A DNA stretch of 33,695 bases from positions 1 through 33,695 of the forward strand of contig JAJZHR010000001.1 of NCBI GenBank assembly GCA_021810815.1, read 5' to 3'. Positions 22,380 to 29,776 of this stretch are shown piece by piece. The translations under genes and the position numbers were made by a program. The notes below the pieces were generated by a model, which worked only from the letters and a program-made list of their open reading frames with translations, made no database searches and was not told the DNA's origin. The DNA comes from Acidobacteriota bacterium. Lineage in GTDB: Bacteria > Acidobacteriota > Terriglobia > Terriglobales > Acidobacteriaceae. How positions within the stretch are numbered: the stretch's first letter is position 1; every line of letters begins with the position of its first letter.

Positions 22380-25336
22380 TGGCCAAGGTAGGCGAAGCGA
22401 TCGGAGGAGCGGCCCTGCTCGCTGCAGGCATTGCACTCGATGTGATGACGGCGGGCACGGCGACCCCGTTCGAAGCGGCGCTCGCCAGCTTCCTCATCGG
22501 CACAGGCGCGTCCCTCGCGCTCACAGGCGTCGGCGGCCTGATCGCCGGGAATCCACAGGCGGGCCTCGCCGTCGCCAACCGCAACCCCATCCAGCAGTGG
22601 CAGTACCTCTACGGCACCTGCAAGGTGGGACCCACGATCATCTTCGAGACCACCAATTCTTCCCAAGACACCTCGAACGACAAGCAGCTCCATAGGGTGA
22701 TGATTCTGTCCTGCCATTCCTGCCAGGGCAATGTCCAGTTGCGCCTCGACGGCCAGCCGGTGCCGATGACCTATCTCGGCACCGTCAACGACGCCCTGCA
22801 ATACGTGAGCTACACGCCGACGCAGACCAACGTCCTCATCGGCACCATCTCGCGCAGCAACGGCCTCGCCACCATCGTGCTGGAGCAGGCGCTGCCCGGC
22901 CAGAACGGGCTGCGCCTCGCCATCACCTATGTCGGCGTCAACAGCCCCAACAACGAGTACAACGCCTTCAACGGGATCTGGATCGTCGCGCAGCCGAACG
23001 CGAACGATGCCACCACCTTCACCTTCGTCAACGGCGGACCAGACCTCGCACCCACCACCGGCCTCGGCGGCGTCGCATCCACCACCTATCCCGACTACGC
23101 AGACAAGGTCTACCTCGAAGTGCAGCTCGGCAACCAGACGCAGACCTTCCCCGGCCTGCTCGCGTCCGGAACCGGCTGGGGGCCGAAGTGCGTCTGCGCC
23201 GGATTTACCGTCGCCTACCTGCGGCTCGGATACGCGGACGAATACTTCGGCGGCGGCATCCCGCAGACCAGCTTCGTCATCGACGGCAAGAAGGACATCC
23301 TCGACCCCCGCACCAACACGCGAGGCTTCACCGACAATGCGGCACTCTGCGTCGCCGACTTCATGTCGCTGGACACCTCTGTCGGAGGCTTCGGCCTCGC
23401 CATCGGAACCAACATCCAGACGGCCCAGCTCTCGGCCGCCGCCAACATCTGCGACGAGCCGATCAACCTGGCCGCAGGGGGCACCGAGCCGCGATACACC
23501 TGCAACGCCATCGTGCCGCTCAACATGACGCGCGGAGCCATCCTCGCGCACCTGCTGGCCACCTGCGCTGGACGCCTCAGCTACCAGGGAGGCATCTACA
23601 ATATCCTGCCCGGAGCGTGGGTCGGTTCCACCTTCGCGCTCACGGTGGCCGACCTCGTGGGGCCGATCCAGCTCAAGCCGCGCCTCTCCATCCGCGACAC
23701 CTGCAACGGGGTCAAAGGCACCTACATCGCCGCTGCGAACGACTACCAGATGGCCGATTTTCCCATCTACATCCAGGACGCCTACCACGGCTACGCCACC
23801 GACCAGTACCTGCTGGAGGATGGAGGCGAGCGCATCTTCCGCGATGTCGCGCTCAGCGGCTGCAACTCGCCCTCGATGGCGCAGCGCCTCGCCAAGATCG
23901 AGCTGATGCGCACCCGCTACCAGGGCCGCTACACGGTGCGATGCACCATGCGCGCGTACCAGGTCGTCGCCCTCGATGTCATCACCATCACCCTCGCGAA
24001 GTACGGCTGGAGCAACAAGCTAATGGAGGTTCTGGCCTCGCGCTTCGTGCAGCACGTCTCCGGGCAGGATGGAGCGGCCGCGCTGCTGGTGGAACTCGAC
24101 CTGGCAGACACAGACCCGTCCATCTACGACTGGTACATCACGGAGGAGTTGTCGCCGCAAGGCTACGCTTCGCCAGCGCAGCGAGAGACCTACTACTGTC
24201 CGGAGCCCGAGCAGCTCACGCTCTACTCTGGACCCGGAGCGACGATCAATGGCACTGTTTATCCCAGCACGATCCACACAGGAGCTGACGGAATCTCGCG
24301 TAACTCTCTCTACGCCGTGTGGCTCGCGCCGAACGACGGCTACGTGCTGCAGGGCGGCGGCTACATCGAGATCCAGTACCAGCGCGTCGGCGATGCGGCG
24401 TGGCAGACCTATGCCCGCGTGGACGCCGCATCGGTCACCTATTGCTTCATCCAGCCCGTCTCCGACGGCCTGCAATACCTAGTGCGCATCCGCGCCGTCA
24501 ACTGCGCCGGCACTCCGTCTGCTTGGGTGGATGCTGGTCCTGAGACGATCAGCTCAACGCTCTCGATGATCGCGTATTCCGGCGTTCAGGCGGCCGCGAA
24601 CGGCACTCTGATCGGGATCGCCAACGCCGACGGCACTGGGTCGATCCTTATCGGCGCGTTCACGGCGATGATCGGAGCGCAGACTGCCTCGTGCTCGCCC
24701 AGCCCGAGCGAAATCGACGGCCTCAACCAGGGCCAGCTTTACGAGGTGTATTACATCGATCCGTATTTCGCTGGCGGGATCATCGCTCCAGTCGCGACGC
24801 AGAACACAGCCGATTATCTCAGCAAAGCTGGTTATTTCCTTATCGGAACTGTCTACGTTCCTAGCGGGTCGCCGGTCTATCGGCCAACCACCTACAGCGA
24901 TACGGGAGCGCTGCCGACGCAGACGCCCATCGCGGCGTATGGCGGCGATCTATCCACCAGCGCCGTGGTCATCGGCTATTCCCAACTTTCGTCTGGAGGT
25001 ATGAAGACGTATGTCTACGGCTCCTGCACATGGTCTGGATTCGCAGCCTTCACGGCCCCGGCGGCGATGAAGTTGACCGTGCGCGCCGCCTTCACAGGAA
25101 CGCTCCGATCAGGGGAGGGAGCTGTGACCGCCACCATAGCAGGAGTCACAACCACGATGGCCTCCGAGTTCACGGCGACCGACCTGGGCGCGACCTACTA
25201 CACGCTCGTCGTGCCGGCGGGAACCGATCTGAGCAGCGTAAGCGTCAATGCGGCGATCTCCGGAGGCAATGTCAGCACGGCACCGCTCGGCAGATACCCC
25301 GCAACAGTCAGCATCTTCGAGATCTGGATACAGTGA
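22379..25336 (+). CDS. Tail tip / host specificity protein (J-like)
   Basis: This 985-residue tip protein starts at ATG 22379, overlapping the peptidase stop. The longer frame from 21965 is a shadow. Residues 1-60 are hydrophobic and Gly/Ala-rich (GEAIGGAALLAAGIALDVM, GVGGLIAGNPQAG), as in many J-like proteins. The centre contains QWQYLYGTCKVGPTIIFETT, IDGKKDILDPRTNTRGFTDNA and LCVADFMS. Further on are MAQRLAKIELMRTRYQGRYTV and a FnIII-like stretch (WLAPNDGYVLQGGGYIEIQYQ). The end is beta-rich (TAPAAMKLTVRAAF). It would contact the host envelope together with the fibre. It is the last late gene, ending 7 bp before the convergent integrase stop. Confidence 0.85.
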   Translation: MAKVGEAIGGAALLAAGIALDVMTAGTATPFEAALASFLIGTGASLALTGVGGLIAGNPQAGLAVANRNPIQQWQYLYGTCKVGPTIIFETTNSSQDTSNDKQLHRVMILSCHSCQGNVQLRLDGQPVPMTYLGTVNDALQYVSYTPTQTNVLIGTISRSNGLATIVLEQALPGQNGLRLAITYVGVNSPNNEYNAFNGIWIVAQPNANDATTFTFVNGGPDLAPTTGLGGVASTTYPDYADKVYLEVQLGNQTQTFPGLLASGTGWGPKCVCAGFTVAYLRLGYADEYFGGGIPQTSFVIDGKKDILDPRTNTRGFTDNAALCVADFMSLDTSVGGFGLAIGTNIQTAQLSAAANICDEPINLAAGGTEPRYTCNAIVPLNMTRGAILAHLLATCAGRLSYQGGIYNILPGAWVGSTFALTVADLVGPIQLKPRLSIRDTCNGVKGTYIAAANDYQMADFPIYIQDAYHGYATDQYLLEDGGERIFRDVALSGCNSPSMAQRLAKIELMRTRYQGRYTVRCTMRAYQVVALDVITITLAKYGWSNKLMEVLASRFVQHVSGQDGAAALLVELDLADTDPSIYDWYITEELSPQGYASPAQRETYYCPEPEQLTLYSGPGATINGTVYPSTIHTGADGISRNSLYAVWLAPNDGYVLQGGGYIEIQYQRVGDAAWQTYARVDAASVTYCFIQPVSDGLQYLVRIRAVNCAGTPSAWVDAGPETISSTLSMIAYSGVQAAANGTLIGIANADGTGSILIGAFTAMIGAQTASCSPSPSEIDGLNQGQLYEVYYIDPYFAGGIIAPVATQNTADYLSKAGYFLIGTVYVPSGSPVYRPTTYSDTGALPTQTPIAAYGGDLSTSAVVIGYSQLSSGGMKTYVYGSCTWSGFAAFTAPAAMKLTVRAAFTGTLRSGEGAVTATIAGVTTTMASEFTATDLGATYYTLVVPAGTDLSSVSVNAAISGGNVSTAPLGRYPATVSIFEIWIQ

Positions 25337-25343
25337 TTCAATC

Positions 25344-26528
25344 TCAGCAATTGGCCAGCATCTCTCTTTCGCCGATGCGCACTGATCCCGAGGGCTTCTT
25401 TCCTGGCTCGATGGCGAGCACAGCCTCGTATTTAACGCGGGTGCGCTGATGGGCGTAGTACTCCATCATCCGGCGGCCGACGTGCCCGGCGATGGCCTGC
25501 ACCGTCTCCGGATTCACATCGTTCTCCAGCAGCCGAGTGATGCAGTGGTGGCGCAGATCGTGGGGATTCAGGCCGGGCGTTCCAGTGGCGCGGCGGAGCT
25601 TCGTCCAGCTATCGCGCAGAAACCAGCGCGACGGCGGGAGGGAAGGGTCGTAGAGGTTGCGCTTGATGCGAAACGGGAACAGGTGGTGGTCTGGCTCGCA
25701 TGCCCCCAGGCGTAGCGCGCGGCTGTAGCACTGCTGCACAGCCCACTTCGCCGTTGGGTTCAGGGCGATCTTGCGCGGCCGCGAATTGTTTTTCACGGAG
25801 TCTTCAGGAATATAAATTTCAGGGATGTTTGCGTGGAGGAAGATGTGCTTCAGCCTCAGCCCTCGCAGCTCGATGCCGGCGGCCGTCGTGTTGTTCGTGA
25901 TCGCGGCCACGCAATAGGCGAGATGCGCCTCTGGGTGGCGCGCCGCCGCCTTCCAAAACCTCTCCTCGTCGGCCTCCGTGAGGATCTGGCGCGGGCTCCA
26001 GCTCCGCATGGGCAGCGGGAAATAATACGGCTTGATCGGGTGCCATAGACGGCAATGCGCCAGCATTCGGCAGAGCGTTCCCAGTTCGTGGTTGATCGTG
26101 GAATGTCCGGCATGCCGCTTCCAGGGCGTCGTCTCGCCATCTTCGCACTGGACCAGGTTGTGCAGGCGGGCGACCTGGTAGGCGCGCAGATGGCCTGCCG
26201 TGATCTCGCGCATTCCGAGGCCAGCAAAGAAACGGTCAAGCGCGATCAAGTAGCCGCGCGTCGTCTCGTGCGTGCGCAGACGCAAGGCTGTGGACTGCGC
26301 GCGCCGCTCCATCCAGAGCGCGGCAGCGTCCGTGAAGAGCATCGATGCCATATCGGCGGTACCACAGTGCAGCGAGTCATTGGCTGCCGAGCAGGCAGGG
26401 CACGCGATGTGATTGGGGGAATGCTGCAGGGTAGGATCCGGCGCAAACGCGCCTTTGTCGGCATAGAACTGTGGGAGGTGCATGATCCCGCTTTCGTGAG
26501 CATCGGCAGCGTAGGAGATTCCCGGCAT
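25344..26528 (-). CDS. int: Tyrosine recombinase integrase
   Basis: This 394-residue integrase is the only minus-strand gene. The C-terminal catalytic domain shows HDLRHHCITRLLE (His323, Arg326), GHVGRRMMEYYAH (His349 and the likely nucleophile Tyr358) and a Lys-bearing strand (SVKNNSRPRKIAL). The first catalytic Arg is not in its usual place: the motif reads TTAAGIELRGLRL, with Ala217 where Arg is expected. An N-terminal CPAC...C cluster (Cys43, Cys46, Cys55) may be a zinc knuckle, followed by a SAM-like core-binding domain (residues 62-160). Met16 could be the true start. It converges with the tip gene and would act at attP 27010-27065. Confidence 0.9.
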   Translation of the reverse strand: MPGISYAADAHESGIMHLPQFYADKGAFAPDPTLQHSPNHIACPACSAANDSLHCGTADMASMLFTDAAALWMERRAQSTALRLRTHETTRGYLIALDRFFAGLGMREITAGHLRAYQVARLHNLVQCEDGETTPWKRHAGHSTINHELGTLCRMLAHCRLWHPIKPYYFPLPMRSWSPRQILTEADEERFWKAAARHPEAHLAYCVAAITNNTTAAGIELRGLRLKHIFLHANIPEIYIPEDSVKNNSRPRKIALNPTAKWAVQQCYSRALRLGACEPDHHLFPFRIKRNLYDPSLPPSRWFLRDSWTKLRRATGTPGLNPHDLRHHCITRLLENDVNPETVQAIAGHVGRRMMEYYAHQRTRVKYEAVLAIEPGKKPSGSVRIGEREMLANC

Positions 26529-26592
26529 CGGCGTCTATGGCGCATAGGTGGGATGCGCCTCTCAACCCATTCCGGGGAGAATCAGACTAGAT

Positions 26593-26609
26593 AATACCTT
26601 ATTGGTATT
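26593..26609. promoter_or_regulatory. Inverted repeat in the int/RHH divergent control region
   Basis: aatacc and ggtatt form a perfect 6-bp inverted repeat around ttatt. It sits in the only markedly AT-rich stretch of this region (26580-26640), between the divergent integrase and RHH genes. A TAAAAT -10-like hexamer lies just beside it on the minus strand. It is a plausible operator for the adjacent RHH protein controlling int. No convincing -35 is visible. Confidence 0.4.
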
Positions 26610-26685
26610 TTATGTGTTGCAGAAATGACGAGCGTGATACCTTTTCCATTGTCGGGGCTCGCTGGATCGGCGTATGGTGGTGTCC

Positions 26686-26925
26686 ATGAAGAAGACAAGA
26701 TCGCAGAAGCAGCCCAGCGTCACGACGCAGGCAGTAAAGCGGAAGAAAGTAGGCCGCCCAAGGGTCGAGGAGCCAAAGGTGACAATGTCATTGCGCTTCA
26801 GCGGGGAGATGATCGCCGCTCTCGATGCGTGGGCGCAGAAAAACGGTGAAATCGGCCGGTCGAACGCGGTGCGCCAGGCGGTTGCGAAGATGGTTCGCGA
26901 GGATGGCCGCGCGGAAAGTTCTTGA
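26686..26925 (+). CDS. Ribbon-helix-helix DNA-binding protein
   Basis: This protein of 79 residues (83 from an alternative ATG at 26674) has a basic N-terminus (KKTRSQKQ, KRKKVGRPRVEEP). A ribbon-helix-helix domain follows: VTMSLRFSGEMIAALDAWAQ for the strand and first helix, then IGRSNAVRQAVAKMV for the second. Such CopG/Arc-type dimers bind short palindromes. It is divergent from int, faces the 26593-26609 inverted repeat, and lies next to attP. It may therefore be the lysogeny repressor, an int regulator or an excisionase. A TTGACA box overlaps its stop codon. Confidence 0.75.
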   Translation: MKKTRSQKQPSVTTQAVKRKKVGRPRVEEPKVTMSLRFSGEMIAALDAWAQKNGEIGRSNAVRQAVAKMVREDGRAESS

Positions 26926-26950
26926 CAAGGGCATCCCGCGCATAGATATT
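26922..26950 (+). promoter_or_regulatory. Candidate early promoter with consensus -35
   Basis: TTGACA (26922-26927) is a perfect sigma70 -35 hexamer, followed after exactly 17 bp by GATATT (26945-26950, four of six matches). Transcription would start near 26957, pass through attP and enter the early operon at 27113. A gata/tatc half-site pair around the -10 could be an operator. This is the best-looking promoter I found in the window. Confidence 0.55.
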
Positions 26951-27009
26951 TTCACAGTATCAAACGAATTGACTTTGAAACACAGTTTCTCAGAGCGCAC
27001 ATGTAGGAG

Positions 27010-27065
27010 TGGTGGGCGAGGCAGGGCTCGAACCTGCAACCACCGGCTTAGAAGGCCGGTGGTTG
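27010..27065 (-). other. attP: attP: 3' half of tRNA-Arg(TCT) with integrase core inverted repeat
   Basis: On the minus strand this reads as the 3' part of a tRNA: anticodon stem CCGGC/GCCGG with loop CTTCTAA (anticodon TCT), variable loop, T arm GCAGG-TTCGAGC-CCTGC, acceptor strand CTCGCCC, discriminator A and CCA (27010-27012). No D arm or 5' acceptor strand is present, so it is a fragment. Around the anticodon loop the phage carries a perfect 11-bp inverted repeat (27037-27047 and 27055-27065) with a 7-nt spacer. That is the typical layout of a tyrosine-recombinase core site with its overlap in the anticodon loop. Recombination here would rebuild the host tRNA. Confidence 0.85.
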
Positions 27066-27112
27066 AAAACTGGTGTTTCAAGGCAATCTTTCTTCTTTTC
27101 AGGAGATTTGCC

Positions 27113-27676
27113 ATGGATCACGTCCCGCCACATCTTCAAGCACCGGCCGATTTGGCCGCCGAGCAGCGCAGATGCTGCGTAGGTATCGACTATCCCGGCA
27201 TCGGCTATGTTCATGCCGTTGGCTGCGGGAGCAACCGAGCGGCGCATTGCAGCGATGCTGCTCTGGCTGCGAACCGGCGCGAGGGGCTGCTGGCGCAGCT
27301 CATCTTTGCCGCGAACAACCTTGCCGAGGCCAACATTCTGCCGGGCTCTGCGCCTATATGCAGGGAGTGCTATCGGGGCGTCAGCGTAGCACGTGCGAGC
27401 CATGCCGAGAGCTGCCTGACGGGCCGGGTGCTCGATCTGATCGAGGTCCTGGTGGCGAATGATTCCATACCAACCGAACGAAAGGAGACTGCAGGAGGCG
27501 AAGAAGGACGCGCGGGAGAAGGGGTTCTTCCGCGCGGTCCGTTGAATTCTCCCGCGTGCTGCAACGGCCTCGAAACGGAGGACGGGTATCTTCACGCGTT
27601 CGAGTGCCAGCCCTTATACGAGATTTGCGAGGGCGACGTCCTCCGTAGGCTCGCCGAGATCGGCGGCGCGCGATGA
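27113..27676 (+). CDS. Unknown Cys-rich early protein with a duplicated motif
   Basis: The chosen start is ATG 27113 with AGGAG seven bases upstream. The frame is open to 26825 through attP but is not expected to be coding there. The 187-residue protein carries the same motif at both ends, CC-x-G-[IL]-[DE]...GY-[VL]-HA-x-x-C (residues 21-38 and 149-165). Between them is ICRECYRG and helical sequence (AALAANRREGLLAQLIFAANNLAEA). The paired Cys/His motifs suggest metal binding. It is the first gene of the early operon and overlaps the ParB-like gene by four bases. I do not recognise the family. Confidence 0.7.
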   Translation: MDHVPPHLQAPADLAAEQRRCCVGIDYPGIGYVHAVGCGSNRAAHCSDAALAANRREGLLAQLIFAANNLAEANILPGSAPICRECYRGVSVARASHAESCLTGRVLDLIEVLVANDSIPTERKETAGGEEGRAGEGVLPRGPLNSPACCNGLETEDGYLHAFECQPLYEICEGDVLRRLAEIGGAR

Positions 27677-29433
27677 CGGCTGCCCGGAAGAAGCAACAGG
27701 TGGAAGAGATCGCGCTCGCGGAGCTGGCGATATCGCCGGATGAGACGCGCAGGAAGGTCGATGCCGGCGCTCTGGCGGAGCTGGCCGAATCGATCAAGCA
27801 GCAGGGCGTGCAGGAGCCGCTGCTGGTTCGCCGCGTGGAGCAGAGCTATGAAATCGTCGCCGGCCAGCGGCGGTACCTGGCGTGCAAGCTGGCCGGGCTG
27901 AAGAGCTGCCCGTGCCTGGTGCGCGAGATGAGCGACGCGCAGGCGCAGGAGGCGCGGGTGGTGAGCAATCTGCAGCGCGAGGACTTGCCTCCGCTGGAAG
28001 AGGCGATGGCGTTCTCGCATCTGCTGCTGGCGCCAGGGGCAGATATCGATACCGTGGCGGCGAAGCTTGCCAAGGAGCCCGGCTATATCATGCGGCGGCT
28101 GAAGCTGCTGGACGCGATCCAGCCTGTGCGGGATGCGTTGCTGGCGGGAGTGATCGAGATTGGGCATGCGCTGGAGCTTGCTCGTCAGGGCGAAGAGACG
28201 CAGGCATCGTTGCTCGAATGGCTGAATGTCGGCTGGAGACGCGAACGCGAGGAGGACCCCGACGATGACGATGACGATGACGATGACGAGGACGACGAAG
28301 TCGAAGATCCTTTCCGCATGGAGGTAGTTGTCGAGATTGCATCGCCGTTCCGGCATCGCACGCTCACCTCGGTTGCTTCGCTGAGAATGCATATCGGCAC
28401 ACACAAGCTGAGGAGCCTGGGCGACGCTCCGTTCCCGCTCGATGCGCCTCTTCCGCCGATCACGTGCGTCGACTGCCCGAAGCGGTCCGGGAACTCGGCG
28501 CTGCTGTTCGACGATTGCGCGAAGGACACCTGCACGGATCGCATTTGCTTAGACTCCAAGCTCAAGGTTTGGGTGAAGAGCGAGTTGGAAGCGGCCGATC
28601 GCGAAAAGCGGAAGCTGCTGATGCTTTCGAGCGGTGGAAATGCGGCTGCTGTTTCTTCCTGGCGCGTGAGCGTGCTGAAGGGTGACGCCGCATGCGAGTG
28701 CGCAGAAGAGGCCATCTGGATCGACGGCGAGCGGATGGGCCATCGCGTCCTGATCTGCCGCGAGGAGTCATGCGCGAAGCATGGAAGAGGTCGATTCTCC
28801 GGAGGCAGTGCCGTCAAGGCTGATCCCGCGAAAGCGAAGCGCGAGCGCGAGGCGCTGCTGGCCAAGGTGAAGGCGGAGAAGCTGTATCGCGAGATGCTGT
28901 TCACAACTCTGGCGAAGGCTCCAATCTCCCTATATGCGCCATCGCTTGACGCCGAGATATGCGACTACGCGATTGGGCGCGCGAACACGCGGTACCCCGC
29001 GAAGGTGGCTGCCGCGCTTGGATGGAGCGAGGACTTCTTCTCGTGGAAGGGCCATGGCGAGCGCAAGAAGAAGCTGGCGGCGATGATGCCGGGAGCGATG
29101 GCTCGCGCCGCGCTGCTGGTGATCTATTCCGGCGAGCTGGCGGTGCATGAAGACAACATCGGGAAGCCTGAGGACCTGGAGCGGCTGGCCGGGCTGCTGA
29201 AGGTCGATGTGAAGAAGGTTCGCTCCGATGCCGTGCTGGCCGGAACTGATGCGAAGAAGCCTACAGAGAAGCCAGCGGCTTTCGAGGCGAAGGAGCGGGA
29301 CCAGAAGATTGCCGCCCAGACTGCCAAGGATGTAGCTGCGCGAATTCCTTCCAAGGCTTCGAAGAAGTCTGCGAAGAAATCCGTCGATGAGGCCGCCGCA
29401 AAGAAGGCGAGGGCCGCTCGAAGCAGGGCGTGA
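27673..29433 (+). CDS. ParB/Spo0J-family protein, large
   Basis: This 586-residue protein begins with a ParB N-terminal domain: ISPDETRRKVDAGALAELAESIKQQGVQEPLLVR and GQRRYLA (residues 64-70, box I). It is followed by a helix-turn-helix region (about 105-160, with KLAKEPGYIMRRLKLLDAI). Then come a run of Asp/Glu (about 196-212), a Cys cluster (Cys265, Cys268, Cys282, Cys287, Cys292) and a Lys/Ala-rich histone-like tail. Phage ParB-like proteins of this type may act in segregation, as nucleases or as regulators. No ParA is present, so simple partition is doubtful. An 18-bp-scale gacgat microsatellite encodes the acidic run. The gene is coupled to 27113-27676. Confidence 0.85.
   Translation: MTAARKKQQVEEIALAELAISPDETRRKVDAGALAELAESIKQQGVQEPLLVRRVEQSYEIVAGQRRYLACKLAGLKSCPCLVREMSDAQAQEARVVSNLQREDLPPLEEAMAFSHLLLAPGADIDTVAAKLAKEPGYIMRRLKLLDAIQPVRDALLAGVIEIGHALELARQGEETQASLLEWLNVGWRREREEDPDDDDDDDDDEDDEVEDPFRMEVVVEIASPFRHRTLTSVASLRMHIGTHKLRSLGDAPFPLDAPLPPITCVDCPKRSGNSALLFDDCAKDTCTDRICLDSKLKVWVKSELEAADREKRKLLMLSSGGNAAAVSSWRVSVLKGDAACECAEEAIWIDGERMGHRVLICREESCAKHGRGRFSGGSAVKADPAKAKREREALLAKVKAEKLYREMLFTTLAKAPISLYAPSLDAEICDYAIGRANTRYPAKVAAALGWSEDFFSWKGHGERKKKLAAMMPGAMARAALLVIYSGELAVHEDNIGKPEDLERLAGLLKVDVKKVRSDAVLAGTDAKKPTEKPAAFEAKERDQKIAAQTAKDVAARIPSKASKKSAKKSVDEAAAKKARAARSRA
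28261..28290 (+). repeat. gacgat microsatellite in the ParB-like gene
   Basis: A hexamer gacgat is repeated about five times and then decays into gacgag/gacgac. It encodes an uninterrupted Asp/Glu run of about 15 residues between the ParB domain and the Cys cluster. Being in-frame, changes in copy number would alter linker charge without breaking the gene. Confidence 0.75.
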
Positions 29434-29501
29434 GCAAGCATGCAAAGAAGTCACCGAAGAAGGCAGCGAAGAAGAGTGTGTCGAAAGGGAGGAAGCCATG
29501 A
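29430..29501 (+). CDS. Very short Lys-rich peptide or detached ParB tail
   Basis: A 23-codon frame starts at GTG 29430, overlapping the ParB-like stop, and ends at TGA 29499-29501, overlapping the next ATG. It encodes a strongly basic peptide (SKHAKKSPKKAAKKSVSKG) with the same Lys/Ala/Ser composition as the ParB C-terminus (KASKKSAKKS). It lies in the -1 register. It is either a -1 extension of ParB, a relic after a frameshift, or a coupled mini-gene. No independent evidence of translation is visible. Confidence 0.35.
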   Translation: MSKHAKKSPKKAAKKSVSKGRKP

Positions 29502-29750
29502 AGAGTTGCGCGTGCGGTTGCGGCGAGGAGTTGTCGGAGGAGTCGAAGTGGAGCTATAAGCGCGGTCACAGGCCTGCCGGGGGGGGGCAAACGCGAAGCC
29601 GCTGCGCCGGATGTCGATGATGGAGCGGAAGAGTCGGCCGCTCTGGTTGTCCTCGAATTGAGCGAGGAGCAGATTGTCCGCATCTGGGAGATGTTGCCGC
29701 TGCCTGAGAAGGCTTTGGCGATCCAGGAGGCGTTGCGGGCAAGCCGTTAG
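29498..29750 (+). pseudogene. Small zinc-finger-like protein broken at a G9 tract
   Basis: ATG 29498 opens a frame with a compact zinc-like motif (CACGCGEEL...YKRGH) preceded by a GGGAGG site. After a run of nine G (29579-29587) this frame ends at 29620. In the +1 register the sequence stays open and protein-like (REAAAPDVDDGAEESAAL, then LSEEQIVRIWEMLPLPEKALAIQEAL) to TAG 29748-29750, but that half has no start of its own. With eight G the two halves form one 83-residue protein. It is a homopolymer sequencing error, a phase-variable gene or a programmed frameshift. Confidence 0.65.
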
Positions 29751-29776
29751 CTGGATCCGCGAGAGGGAGGTATCGC

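Noticed and set aside
22376..23788. 470-codon minus-strand frame opposite the tip protein
   Set aside because: It is a shadow of a clear J-like gene. Gly/Val/Asp-rich translation is typical of antisense GC-rich DNA.
27010..27065. Complete tRNA-Arg gene
   Set aside because: Only the anticodon arm, variable loop, T arm and 3' acceptor strand are present. No D arm or 5' acceptor strand is found upstream on the minus strand.
26825..27112. N-terminal extension of the 27113 gene through attP
   Set aside because: It would translate the tRNA fragment and the RHH 3' end. ATG 27113 has a clear AGGAG site.
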